This document shows, piece by piece, positions 1 through 6,784 of a DNA stretch of 64,000 bases. Made by a program: the position numbers and the translations under genes. Numbering within the stretch: the first letter of the stretch is position 1; every line of letters starts with the position of its first letter. The stretch is taken from assembly GCF_001891085.1 (NCBI RefSeq), contig NZ_JXUP01000003.1:1-64000 (forward strand). The letters run 5' to 3'. The notes beneath the pieces were generated by a model. It did not search any database and was not told the DNA's origin. It saw only the letters and a list, made by a program, of their open reading frames with translations. The stretch is from Campylobacter concisus. Its GTDB lineage: Bacteria; Campylobacterota; Campylobacteria; Campylobacterales; Campylobacteraceae.

Positions 1-27
1 ATTTTAGGGGCTTCTTGCCCCTAAAAT
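1..27 (-). terminator. Terminator directly after the coat gene
   Basis: A perfect 11-bp inverted repeat (1-11 with 17-27, loop TTCTT) ending in an A/T run abuts the coat gene stop codon on the minus strand. A strong terminator right behind the major coat gene is a usual filamentous-phage arrangement that keeps coat mRNA in excess over downstream genes. Confidence 0.8.
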
Positions 28-248
28 TACTTGATGAAAGATTTAACTCTGCCAGCTATCATAAAGATGAAAGCAACAGCGATAACACCAGCAAATACGT
101 AGTCAAATAAAGCATAGTCAGCTTTTAACGGCGTAGTTGGAATAACTGGAGCATCTCCAGCGAAAAGAGCAGGAGCTGAAAGCAATGCAGAGCCAACAGC
201 AGCAACTTTAACCTTAGTAGATTTTAGAAAATTTTTAGTCTTTTCCAT
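27..248 (-). CDS. Inovirus major coat protein precursor
   Basis: The 73-residue product has a lysine-rich start, a hydrophobic signal segment ending in APALFA (about residues 24-29), then a mature part of about 44 residues: a short polar/acidic N-terminus, one long hydrophobic segment (about residues 47-66) and a basic tail (GRVKSFIK). That acidic-hydrophobic-basic order and size are those of Pf1/Pf3/M13 major coat proteins, which sit in the inner membrane and wrap the ssDNA during extrusion. A good ribosome site (AAGGAG) precedes the ATG, and a strong hairpin follows the stop. No sequence comparison could be run, so the call rests on architecture and neighbours. Confidence 0.78.
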   Translation of the reverse strand: MEKTKNFLKSTKVKVAAVGSALLSAPALFAGDAPVIPTTPLKADYALFDYVFAGVIAVAFIFMIAGRVKSFIK

Positions 249-262
249 ATCTAACTCCTTTT

Positions 263-366
263 TATAGATTTACGAGCTTTAAACTCTAGAAAATCTATAA
301 AAATAAACTTTCTAGAGATTAATGCGGGAGAGTGGTTTGCTACTCACATTAAGGCATAGCCCCCGC
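263..366. promoter_or_regulatory. Overlapping hairpins between coat gene and its upstream neighbour
   Basis: Three inverted repeats lie in the leader region of the coat gene. TATAGATTT (263-271) pairs with 291-299; CTCTAGAAA (284-292) pairs with TTTCTAGAG (309-317). These share bases 291-292 and interleave, so they cannot both form fully. A third, GCGGG (324-328) with CCCGC (362-366), is followed by a short T run on the plus strand. They could be transcript-processing or coat-expression control elements; function is inference. Confidence 0.45.
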
Positions 367-372
367 TTTTTG

Positions 373-699
373 TTATTTAGATGGCTTTGTTTCTTTCAAA
401 AAAGGATTTTCATTAAAGACTTGAAAACTCAAACTCTCATCAGGGAACATATAAGCACCATTACGAGTATTTAAAAAACGATATGGAACAGCAATATATT
501 TGCCTTTGACGGAATCAAATTTAGGCTTTAAAGAAAAATCATAATTAATAGTTTCGGTTGATTTAACAAGATAGCCATGTTGGTCACGACTTTCAAAGGT
601 AATAGTTACATCAATAGATGATGAAACTTCGCCAGTTTTCTTGTCGATACGAGAAATTGGACGAACTTCGTCACAAAGGCCTAAAAGGTAAGTGTACAT
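373..699 (-). CDS. Putative phage ssDNA-binding protein (position-based)
   Basis: This 108-residue soluble protein has no signal peptide or membrane segment. It begins MYTYLLGLCDEVRP and is rich in alternating beta-type residues (IDVTITFESRD, ETINYDFSL) with scattered aromatic and basic residues, which would suit a small OB-fold. It lies directly upstream of the coat gene, the usual place of the filamentous-phage gene V-type ssDNA-binding protein that coats the replicated strand. An AAGGAG site lies just before the ATG. I do not recognise a diagnostic motif; a phage-conserved protein of unknown role is the alternative. Confidence 0.45.
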   Translation of the reverse strand: MYTYLLGLCDEVRPISRIDKKTGEVSSSIDVTITFESRDQHGYLVKSTETINYDFSLKPKFDSVKGKYIAVPYRFLNTRNGAYMFPDESLSFQVFNENPFLKETKPSK

Positions 700-771
700 G
701 TGTAGCTCCTTAAGAAATATTTATTTGTAGCTTAGTATTTTAGGGGCAGAGCTACACCACCCCCAACAGTT

Positions 772-793
772 TTACAACGTATTAAGGTTGTAA
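772..793. repeat. Inverted repeat in the divergent intergenic region
   Basis: TTACAAC (772-778) pairs with GTTGTAA (787-793) around an 8-base loop. It lies in the 286-bp gap between the leftward phage genes and the rightward mini-HTH cassette. The rest of that gap holds a cytosine-rich stretch (about 755-765) and the promoter/operators listed separately. A replication origin or a second operator is possible; nothing identifies it. Confidence 0.35.
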
Positions 794-890
794 CAACCAA
801 GCCCCAAAACATCTTCACTCTGTTGCGGGCAGTTTGTCAATTTACAAATAGTTTAAAGCCATATTAAGGGCAAAATTTACATACCTTCGA

Positions 891-980
891 TAAAATCGGA
901 AATATGAAATCATTTCATACGAACAATGAAATTATTTCATAATGTAACTTAAATAAAAATTAAAAATGAAAGAATTTCAA
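891..980 (+). promoter_or_regulatory. Promoter with three tandem palindromic operators
   Basis: A TAAAAT -10-like hexamer (891-896) is followed by ATGAAATCATTTCAT (904-918) and ATGAAATTATTTCAT (926-940), both perfect 7-bp arms around one central base, centres 22 bp (about two helical turns) apart. A weaker copy, ATGAAAGAATTTCAA (966-980), abuts the ribosome-binding region of the gene starting at 986. The first site sits where transcription should begin. This is the layout of a repressor autoregulation region; the bound protein is inferred to be one of the three mini-HTH products. Confidence 0.7.
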
Positions 981-985
981 AGAAT

Positions 986-1237
986 ATGGAAAAAAAAGAA
1001 ATCGCAAATTTACTTGAAATAGAGCTAAGAACTCTCTATAACTGGGAAAAATCAAGACCTAAACTATATAATTTTATTATGGAAAATATTAACTCTACAC
1101 AAGAAAATGCTTCAAAAATAGATGAATTAAAAAAATATTTTGAAAAATTATCAGACATAGAACAAGAATATTTTTTATCTAGCCTAAAAGTAAAAGTATT
1201 AGAAAAAGAAATAAAACAAACAGAAACATACAAATGA
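986..1237 (+). CDS. Mini helix-turn-helix protein 1 of 3 (putative phage repressor)
   Basis: The 83-residue product has an N-terminal helix-turn-helix-like segment (EIANLLEIELRTLYNWEK, about residues 5-22) with a TLYNW recognition-helix motif, a short linker, then a C-terminal amphipathic region (FEKLSDIEQEYFL and a KVLEKEI end) that could dimerise. It is one of three tandem paralogs that share both parts. Its stop overlaps the next start by four bases (ATGA), so the three are probably translated together. Three palindromic operators lie directly upstream. Role as a lysogeny or copy-control repressor is inference from the divergent position; it is lysine- and adenine-rich unlike the core genes. 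Confidence 0.65.
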   Translation: MEKKEIANLLEIELRTLYNWEKSRPKLYNFIMENINSTQENASKIDELKKYFEKLSDIEQEYFLSSLKVKVLEKEIKQTETYK

Positions 1238-1485
1238 CAAATGCAGAAATAGCAAAAAAGCTTAAGATAGCCGAAAAAACTATATACAACTGGCGTAAAA
1301 ATAGAAAAGAGCTTTTTGAAGTTATAGAAAATGGACTAAATTTAAAAGAAAACAAGAAAAGCTTATATGTAAATGATACATATAAAGAATTAATACAGCT
1401 CTTTGAAAAACTATCAGAACAAGAAATTCAATACTATATCCTAGATATAAAAACAAGAATTTTAAAAAAAGAAATAGACAAATGA
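1234..1485 (+). CDS. Mini helix-turn-helix protein 2 of 3
   Basis: A second 83-residue paralog: helix-turn-helix segment EIAKKLKIAEKTIYNWRK (about residues 4-21), then LFEKLSEQEIQYYI and a final RILKKEIDK. It starts inside the stop of the first gene (ATGA overlap) and its own stop overlaps the third start in the same way. The recognition-helix residues around YNW differ from its neighbours, so the three could read different sites or form mixed dimers. Function unknown; DNA binding is inferred from the motif. Confidence 0.65.
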   Translation: MTNAEIAKKLKIAEKTIYNWRKNRKELFEVIENGLNLKENKKSLYVNDTYKELIQLFEKLSEQEIQYYILDIKTRILKKEIDK

Positions 1486-1715
1486 ATAAAAGAAAAGCAG
1501 CCAAATTTATAGAAAAAGATATAAGCACTATCTATAACTGGAAAAAAACTAACCCCAACCTATACAAAATACTAGAATTTTATTTTCAAAAAGAAAGTGA
1601 AATTAATCCAACGCATAAAGAGCTAATAGAACTATTTGATAAGTTAAGTGAAATGGAACAGCAATTTTATTTATCAGACATAAGAGCAAGAATACTTAAA
1701 AAAGAAATAGGTTAA
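1482..1715 (+). CDS. Mini helix-turn-helix protein 3 of 3
   Basis: The third paralog, 77 residues: KRKAAKFIEKDISTIYNWKK (about residues 3-22) followed by LFDKLSEMEQQFYL and RILKKEIG. It starts by an ATGA overlap with gene 2. It has a shorter middle section than the other two, while the C-terminal part is closely similar to that of gene 2. No obvious terminator follows before the opposing relic at 1771-1920. Confidence 0.65.
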   Translation: MNKRKAAKFIEKDISTIYNWKKTNPNLYKILEFYFQKESEINPTHKELIELFDKLSEMEQQFYLSDIRARILKKEIG

Positions 1716-1770
1716 TAAAGTGAGAATACTAAAAGCTTTATTATTACTTTGCATTTTTTAATAACAGATA

Positions 1771-1920
1771 TCAAATTGATTTTACTATATAGAATAATGC
1801 TCTTTTCAATTCTTCGATATCGCCATCAGACAAAACCTGATTTAAATATTCTTTTCTAAGTTTATCGGTTGTTAAATAGTCTTCTAGATTAAATTTTGTA
1901 AATTCTTCTTTCAAGATCAA
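1771..1920 (-). pseudogene. Truncated HigA-type antitoxin relic
   Basis: A 49-codon frame starting with TTG carries FNLEDYLTTDKLRKEYL and ALFYIVKSI before a stop. From memory, this matches the N-terminal part of the family of addiction-module antidote proteins (pattern F..EYL.....  YL...L..GD....ALF.IAKS), which normally continue into a helix-turn-helix of the GMT..A...G.SR.SLY type. That DNA-binding half is absent here, so the gene is broken. No toxin gene is visible next to it. It overlaps the stop of the upstream 26-residue gene by a few bases, as in an operon. Confidence 0.55.
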
Positions 1921-1997
1921 ACCTTAGATATTTTTACACCAGCCCAAGTTACTAAAACAGCAAAAACAACTATTAAGAATAAACCAAATATTGACAT
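1917..1997 (-). CDS. 26-residue single-span membrane peptide
   Basis: The frame starts MSIFGLFLIVVFAVLVTW and ends AGVKISKV: one hydrophobic span with a short basic tail. Its ATG overlaps the stop of the upstream membrane-protein gene by one base (TAATG), so translational coupling is likely. Size and shape recall the tiny minor coat proteins (VII/IX type) of filamentous phages, or a small membrane partner in the adjacent antitoxin operon; the sequence alone does not separate these. Confidence 0.5.
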   Translation of the reverse strand: MSIFGLFLIVVFAVLVTWAGVKISKV

Positions 1998-2236
1998 TAT
2001 AATAATCCTTTCATTTCTTTTAATACGTCTAAACATGCTTTTAAAAGATAACAAAATAAAATACTTACCAAAAAGATTGCAATGGTAGAGCAAAAATTTA
2101 AAATAAACCCATTTTTATCAAAATTAAGAAAGATAAAACCTATTAAACCAGCATCTAAAAGTAAAAGCGTGGTAAGAAAAGGCTTTAAGAAATCAAGTTT
2201 AATTTTTAAAAACTCCCATAAATTCTTATTTTCCAT
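1997..2236 (-). CDS. Small two-span membrane protein
   Basis: The 79-residue product (MENKNLWEFLKIKLDFLK start) has two hydrophobic segments, about residues 19-36 and 44-65, and a charged end (LKEMKGLL). The ATG at 2236 is preferred to the upstream TTG because AAGGAT lies just before it. It is the first gene of a small minus-strand operon leading into the 26-residue peptide and the broken antitoxin. Similar short membrane proteins accompany toxin-antitoxin genes in related bacteria, as I recall; function unknown. Confidence 0.55.
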   Translation of the reverse strand: MENKNLWEFLKIKLDFLKPFLTTLLLLDAGLIGFIFLNFDKNGFILNFCSTIAIFLVSILFCYLLKACLDVLKEMKGLL

Positions 2237-2280
2237 AACTATCCTTTGCAAACATTATAACATAAAATAAGTCCTTAACG

Positions 2281-2325
2281 CTCATAACCCGAAGGTCGGC
2301 GGTTCAAATCCGTCCTCCGCAACCA
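2281..2325 (+). other. 3' half of an initiator tRNA (prophage attachment scar)
   Basis: The sequence runs from the anticodon loop (CTCATAACCCG, anticodon CAT at 2282-2284) through a T-loop TTCAAAT with pairing stems to the encoded CCA at 2323-2325. The CCC of the anticodon stem and the A at position 72 (CTCCGCA-A-CCA) are initiator-tRNA hallmarks. The 5' half is absent: the bases before 2281 do not form the D arm. This is what remains at the distal end of an element integrated into the tRNA 3' end, the intact tRNA then lying to the left of the window. Confidence 0.8.
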
Positions 2326-2353
2326 AATGCCTCATATCTTTATCATCTAAAAA

Positions 2354-2794
2354 CTAAACGCCAACTCCCATACCGTCACGTATATCATCAACATTGAGAT
2401 GAACGTAGTGTAAGCTACTTTTGATATCTGTATGACCCATAAAAGCCATCAGTTTATGAGCATTAAATCCCTTCAAACTCACTAACCTAGAAGCCACTGT
2501 ATGGCGTAATACGTATAGTCCGTGAGTGTTGTTTTCTCCCTTATATCCTAGATGGTTTCTTACAGCCCACCACATACGATTTGCTGTATCGTGGTTTAGA
2601 TGAGTTATGGGGCACTTGTTTAAGGGTAGGTCTTTGCAGTTGTCATAAGCCCCTTGAGATACCCAGTAGTAAGCCATACGAAGCACTTGGTCGTTTTTTG
2701 TTTCAGTAAAGAGTTTACGAGCCTCTATTTTACTTACACTCTTAGCTATTTCTAAGCGTTGTTTTATGGCTTTGAAGACTAGAATAGTTTTGTT
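2354..2794 (-). pseudogene. N-terminally truncated tyrosine integrase
   Basis: The open frame runs from just after a stop at 2795-2797 to 2354 with no good start codon at its head; a GTG at 2686 is only internal. The product keeps the C-terminal catalytic part of a phage tyrosine recombinase: LRHTVASRLV (R-H..R box), LMAFMGHTDIKSSLHYVHL (the H and nucleophilic Tyr region). The arm-binding and core-binding domains and the first catalytic Arg region are missing, so it cannot be active. It lies outside the attachment scar, so it probably belonged to a different, decayed element. Confidence 0.75.
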
Positions 2795-2911
2795 TTAATA
2801 TGTAAAAAGAAAGATTAGTAAAAATAGGTTTCATAACTTTTAAATATAAAAAGAGAAATTCCCATCTACTATATGTTTTATGGATTATTAGTATAAATTT
2901 AAAAATGCAGG

Positions 2912-2927
2912 AGGGGCGAATGCCCCT
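2912..2927 (-). terminator. Hairpin after the cytochrome c gene
   Basis: AGGGGC (2912-2917) and GCCCCT (2922-2927) form a 6-bp GC-rich stem with a GAAT loop just behind the minus-strand cytochrome stop codon. Confidence 0.55.
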
Positions 2928-2932
2928 AATTA

Positions 2933-3235
2933 TTATTTTAAAGTTTGGATGTATTCAGCTACTGCTTTTGCATCTTCGTCACTCATTGGAGTAGCGATTG
3001 GTTTCATCATAGCGCCAAGACCAAATTTATTTGCTCCTGTTTTATAACCCTTTAGTGCCTCTTCGATAGCTGCTGCATCAAGAGATGTTAAAGCTGGAAC
3101 TTTATTATTAAACATTTTTTCAGCTTTTGCACCATGACAGGCGATACATTTTTTATAGATAGCAGCACCATCTGCAGCAAAGGCAGCAGTTGAAAGTAGA
3201 GCCGCAACACTAGAAACAATTAGTAATTTTTTCAT
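2933..3235 (-). CDS. Periplasmic cytochrome c553
   Basis: A 100-residue class I cytochrome c. Residues 1-20 form a signal peptide ending AFA. The heme is bound by CIACH (Cys30, Cys33, His34), and Met84 in the ATPMSDED segment is the likely axial ligand. Such small periplasmic cytochromes carry electrons from the bc1 complex to the cb-type oxidase or to a cytochrome c peroxidase. An AAGGAT site precedes the ATG. It is divergent from gmhB with a short shared promoter region, the arrangement seen around Cj1153 in C. jejuni. Confidence 0.9.
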   Translation of the reverse strand: MKKLLIVSSVAALLSTAAFAADGAAIYKKCIACHGAKAEKMFNNKVPALTSLDAAAIEEALKGYKTGANKFGLGAMMKPIATPMSDEDAKAVAEYIQTLK

Positions 3236-3314
3236 TTTTCATCCTTTGTAAAAAAGTTTGTGCATTATAGTACAAAAAGGTAAATTCGCAAGAAGCTAGT
3301 TAAAATATTTTGGC

Positions 3315-3320
3315 TATAAT
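3315..3320 (+). promoter_or_regulatory. -10 box immediately before gmhB
   Basis: TATAAT in the context TTTTGGCTATAATCACC ends only six bases before the gmhB ATG, so transcription should start at or next to the start codon. No ribosome-binding purine run lies between them. See the leaderless-mRNA finding. Confidence 0.6.
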
Positions 3321-3326
3321 CACCAA

Positions 3327-3842
3327 ATGAATAAAAATGAGCCTATTAAAGCACTTTTTCTGGATAGAGACGGCGTAATAAACGAAGATGCTGGATATGT
3401 TTACGATATAAAAGATTTTAAATTTATCGATGGTATTTTTGATGCGTTAAGAGAATTTGCTGGGGCTGGCTACAAGCTCTTTGTCGTGACAAATCAATCA
3501 GGTATCGGCAGAGGCTACTACACGAAGGAGCAGTTTGAGACTCTAACTAAATTTATGCTTGAAATTTTCAAAAAAGAGCAAATTTCCATCACAAAAGTCT
3601 ATTTTTGCCCACATGCCCCAGAGGCGGATTGCGCTTGTAGAAAACCAAATCCAAAGATGATACTTGATGCCTGCAAAGAATTTAACATAAACCCTAAAAA
3701 CTCGCTCATGATAGGTGATAAGCCAAGCGACGTCGAGGCTGGCAAAAGAGCTGGCGTTGGTAGAAATTTCTTGCTTGATGGCATAAATTTTAAAAATGTA
3801 AGAGATGTTTTAAATAAGCTAAAAAAGGAAAAATCACTATGA
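3327..3842 (+). CDS. gmhB: D-glycero-beta-D-manno-heptose-1,7-bisphosphate 7-phosphatase
   Basis: The 171-residue HAD-family phosphatase removes the 7-phosphate in ADP-heptose synthesis for LPS/LOS inner core. FLDRDGVIN holds the nucleophile and acid/base Asp13 and Asp15; VVTNQSGIGRG is motif II; CPHAPEADCACRKP is the zinc-binding loop typical of GmhB and HisB-N; IGDKPSDVEAG is the last acidic motif. It is the first gene of gmhB-hldD-hldE-gmhA and its end overlaps hldD by four bases. No Shine-Dalgarno is visible; the -10 box is almost at the start. Confidence 0.93.
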   Translation: MNKNEPIKALFLDRDGVINEDAGYVYDIKDFKFIDGIFDALREFAGAGYKLFVVTNQSGIGRGYYTKEQFETLTKFMLEIFKKEQISITKVYFCPHAPEADCACRKPNPKMILDACKEFNINPKNSLMIGDKPSDVEAGKRAGVGRNFLLDGINFKNVRDVLNKLKKEKSL

Positions 3843-4828
3843 ATTTAAATGAAAAAAAGATAGTTATAACTGGCGGTGCTGGCTTTATCGGCTCAGCCTT
3901 GGCGCATTATTTTGATGAAAACTATAAAGACGCTCACGTGCTTGTCGTAGATAAATTTAGAAACGACGAGACATTTAGCAATGGCAACCTAAAAAGCTTT
4001 GGACATTTTAAAAATTTACTTGGCTTTAAGGGTGAAATTTACGCCGGCGACATCAACGATCCTAGCACGCTTGAGAAGATAAAGAGCTTTCGCCCAGACG
4101 TCATCTACCACGAAGCAGCGATCTCTGATACGACCGTAAAAGAGCAAGACGAGCTAATAAAAACAAATGTAAATGCCTTTGTAAATTTGCTTGATATCTG
4201 CGAGAGTTTGGGCGCAAAGATGATCTACGCTAGCTCAGGGGCGACTTATGGCAACGCAAAGAGCCCACAAACCGTTGGCGAGTGCGAAGCGCCAAATAAC
4301 GTCTATGGCTTTAGCAAGCTAAGCATGGATAATATCAATAAAATTTACGCAAAACGCGGTGTAAGCGTGGTTGGACTGAGGTATTTTAACGTCTTTGGCA
4401 AGGGCGAGTTTTTCAAAAACAAAACCGCCTCAATGGTGCTTCAGTTTGGCCTGCAAATTTTAGCTGGCAAGACCCCAAGACTCTTTGAGGGTAGCGACCA
4501 GATCAAAAGAGACTTTGTTTACATAAAAGATATCATTGATGCAAACATAAAAGCGCTTGACGCACCAAGTGGCGTCTATAACGCAGCTACTGGCAAGGCA
4601 AGGAGCTTTCAAGATATCGCTGACATCTTGCAGCGAGAGATTGGCGTAAATTTAGGCAACGAATACATAAAAAATCCATTTATTGGCTCATATCAGTTTC
4701 ACACCGAGGCCGACGTAGCCCCAGCTCGCGAGGCATTTGGCTTTAGTGCGACTTGGAGTTTGGAAGAGGCGATAAAAGACTACTTACCAGAGATAAAGAG
4801 AATTTATAAGGAAGAGATAAATGGCTAA
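3839..4828 (+). CDS. hldD: ADP-L-glycero-D-manno-heptose 6-epimerase
   Basis: A 329-residue short-chain dehydrogenase-type epimerase converting ADP-D-glycero- to ADP-L-glycero-D-manno-heptose. TGGAGFIGSA (residues 11-20) is the NADP-binding loop, YASSGATYG (130-138) the serine/threonine part and Tyr156/Lys160 (YGFSK) the catalytic pair. It overlaps gmhB at its start and hldE at its end by short ATG overlaps, so the four genes form one transcription unit. Confidence 0.93.
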   Translation: MNLNEKKIVITGGAGFIGSALAHYFDENYKDAHVLVVDKFRNDETFSNGNLKSFGHFKNLLGFKGEIYAGDINDPSTLEKIKSFRPDVIYHEAAISDTTVKEQDELIKTNVNAFVNLLDICESLGAKMIYASSGATYGNAKSPQTVGECEAPNNVYGFSKLSMDNINKIYAKRGVSVVGLRYFNVFGKGEFFKNKTASMVLQFGLQILAGKTPRLFEGSDQIKRDFVYIKDIIDANIKALDAPSGVYNAATGKARSFQDIADILQREIGVNLGNEYIKNPFIGSYQFHTEADVAPAREAFGFSATWSLEEAIKDYLPEIKRIYKEEING

Positions 4829-6239
4829 GAGAGTTAAAATTTTAGTCGTTGGCGATCTCATGTTAGATCACTACATCTGGGGTAGCTGCGACCGTATCTC
4901 GCCAGAAGCGCCAGTGCAGGTAGTAAAGATAAATAACGAAACCTACACGCTTGGTGGCGCTGGCAACGTGGTGAGAAATTTACTCTCGCTTGGCGCAAAT
5001 GTGAGTGTGGCTAGCGTCTTAGGAGATGATGAGGCTGGTAAAAAGATAAAAGAGAAGCTTGCTGAGCTAAACGTAAAAGATGAGCTCATACTCACCGAAA
5101 AAGGACGCGAAAGCTCGATAAAAAGCCGTATCATGGCATCGCACCAGCAAGTTGTCAGGATCGATAAAGAGAGCGTCGTCAAGATAAATTTAGAAGATGA
5201 GCTCATCTTAAAAGTAAAAGAAAACCTTGCAAATTTCAAGGCTGTCTTGTTAAGTGACTACGGCAAAGGCGTGCTTAGCGAAAAGGTCTGCCAAGAGATC
5301 ATAAACGAGTGCGTGAGGCTAAATATCCCAGTGCTTATCGATCCAAAAGGTAGCGACTACTCAAAATACAAAAACGCAACCCTTCTAACACCAAATAAAA
5401 AAGAGGCGAGTGAGGCTACAAATTTAAAGATAAAAGATAAGGCCGAGCTTGAAAAGGCGATAAAACAGCTAAAAGATGAGCTAAATTTGACCTATTCGAT
5501 CATCACAATCTCAGAAGAGGGTATCGCGCTATATGATGACAAATTGCACATCTTTGCCGCTAAAGCAAAAGAGGTCTTTGATGTCACTGGCGCTGGAGAT
5601 ACGGTGCTTGCCACACTTGGCTACATGCTAGCAACTGGGGCTGACATAAAAGAGGCGATAAAGATAGCAAACCTCGCAGCAGCCGTCGTCGTAGCTAAAA
5701 TTGGCAGTGCAACGGCTAGCTTTAGCGAGATCGAGCAGCTGCTAAATAGCTCGTTTGGGGCAAATTTCGAGCACAAGCTTAAAAGCGTTGAGGAGTTAGA
5801 AGAAATTTTGAGCCAAAAGGATAAGAAAAAGGTCGTTTTCACAAATGGCTGCTTTGATATCTTACACGCTGGACACGTAAAATACCTTGCGCGCGCAAGG
5901 GAGCTTGGCGATCTTTTGGTTGTTGGGCTAAACTCGGACGCTTCAGTTAAGAGACTAAAAGGCGATGAGCGTCCTATAAATTCGCAAAATGATAGAGCCT
6001 GCGTGCTAAGCGGGCTTGGATTTGTCGATTATGTCGTGATATTTGATGAGGATACGCCTTTAAATTTGATAACAAAGATAAAGCCAGATGTGCTTGTAAA
6101 AGGGGCTGATTATAAAGGCAAAGAGGTCGTTGGCAGCGATATCGTAAAAGAGGTCAGGCTGATCGACTTTGTCGAGGGCAAAAGCACGACAGGGATAATA
6201 AAAAGGATAAAAGATGCTAAAAACAATGATAAAAAATGA
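4821..6239 (+). CDS. hldE: Bifunctional heptose-7-phosphate kinase / heptose-1-phosphate adenylyltransferase
   Basis: The 472-residue protein joins an N-terminal PfkB-type sugar kinase (about 1-310; [10 protein letters not shown] near the start, DVTGAGDTV as the anion hole/base motif) to a C-terminal nucleotidyltransferase (about 330-470; [17 protein letters not shown] with the HxGH motif). Together they make ADP-D-glycero-beta-D-manno-heptose, with GmhB acting in between. Ends overlap hldD and gmhA. The length is the usual one for the fused form. Confidence 0.94.
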   Translation: MAKRVKILVVGDLMLDHYIWGSCDRISPEAPVQVVKINNETYTLGGAGNVVRNLLSLGANVSVASVLGDDEAGKKIKEKLAELNVKDELILTEKGRESSIKSRIMASHQQVVRIDKESVVKINLEDELILKVKENLANFKAVLLSDYGKGVLSEKVCQEIINECVRLNIPVLIDPKGSDYSKYKNATLLTPNKKEASEATNLKIKDKAELEKAIKQLKDELNLTYSIITISEEGIALYDDKLHIFAAKAKEVFDVTGAGDTVLATLGYMLATGADIKEAIKIANLAAAVVVAKIGSATASFSEIEQLLNSSFGANFEHKLKSVEELEEILSQKDKKKVVFTNGCFDILHAGHVKYLARARELGDLLVVGLNSDASVKRLKGDERPINSQNDRACVLSGLGFVDYVVIFDEDTPLNLITKIKPDVLVKGADYKGKEVVGSDIVKEVRLIDFVEGKSTTGIIKRIKDAKNNDKK

Positions 6240-6783
6240 GCTCGAGGCTCACCAAAAGACCTTTAGTGAGCATGTAAATTTGCTGGGTAGCTTGGAGCGC
6301 GCTTGCCAGATGGTAGTTGATACACTAAAAAATGGCAAAAAGGTGCTCATTTGCGGTAACGGCGGCTCTGCGGCGGACGCTCAGCACTTTGCAGCTGAGT
6401 TAACTGGCAGATATAAAAGTGAGCGCCAGCCACTACCAGGCATCGCGCTGACTACCGACACTTCGGCACTTACGGCCATTGGCAACGACTACGGCTTTGA
6501 CTACGTTTTCTCACGCCAGTTTGAGGCCTTAGCTCGTCCTGGCGACTTACTCGTAGCGATCTCAACAAGCGGCAACAGCAAAAACGTCCTTGAAGCTATA
6601 AAAAGTGCCAAGAAAATGGGCGCATCAGTGCTTGGACTTAGTGGCAAAGGCGGAGGCGCTATGAATGAGGATTGTGATCTAAATTTAGTCGTTAGCTCAA
6701 GCGATACTGCAAGGATACAAGAGTCGCACATATTTTTTATTCACACAATTTGCCAGGCTGTAGACGAGGCTTTTAGGGGCTAA
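6214..6783 (+). CDS. gmhA: Sedoheptulose-7-phosphate isomerase
   Basis: A 189-residue SIS-domain isomerase for the first step of ADP-heptose synthesis. [16 protein letters not shown] is the phosphosugar loop with the catalytic His, [11 protein letters not shown] the second SIS motif, and [11 protein letters not shown] the C-terminal helix typical of GmhA. The start at 6214 lies inside hldE and has AAAGGA just upstream; a second ATG four codons later is possible. Confidence 0.94.
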   Translation: MLKTMIKNELEAHQKTFSEHVNLLGSLERACQMVVDTLKNGKKVLICGNGGSAADAQHFAAELTGRYKSERQPLPGIALTTDTSALTAIGNDYGFDYVFSRQFEALARPGDLLVAISTSGNSKNVLEAIKSAKKMGASVLGLSGKGGGAMNEDCDLNLVVSSSDTARIQESHIFFIHTICQAVDEAFRG

Positions 6784-6784
6784 A

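Larger units (their letters stand above)
1..2325. mobile_element. Right end of an inovirus-like prophage
   Basis: The stretch holds a filamentous-phage type major coat gene, a small gene in the usual position of the ssDNA-binding protein, a divergent repressor-like cassette with palindromic operators, and ends in a partial tRNA copy at 2281-2325. Structural genes run leftward out of the window, so the assembly and adhesion genes (including the Zot-like ATPase typical of this phage group) would be expected to the left; they are not visible here. Small genes and higher AT content in the cassette contrast with the neighbouring core genes. The left boundary is unknown. C. concisus is known to carry zot-encoding filamentous prophages, which fits, but identity with any of them is inference. 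Confidence 0.75.

Noticed and set aside
2082-2270. A 62-codon plus-strand frame opposite the small membrane protein
   Set aside because: Lysine/serine-rich antisense of a hydrophobic gene with a good ribosome site on the other strand.
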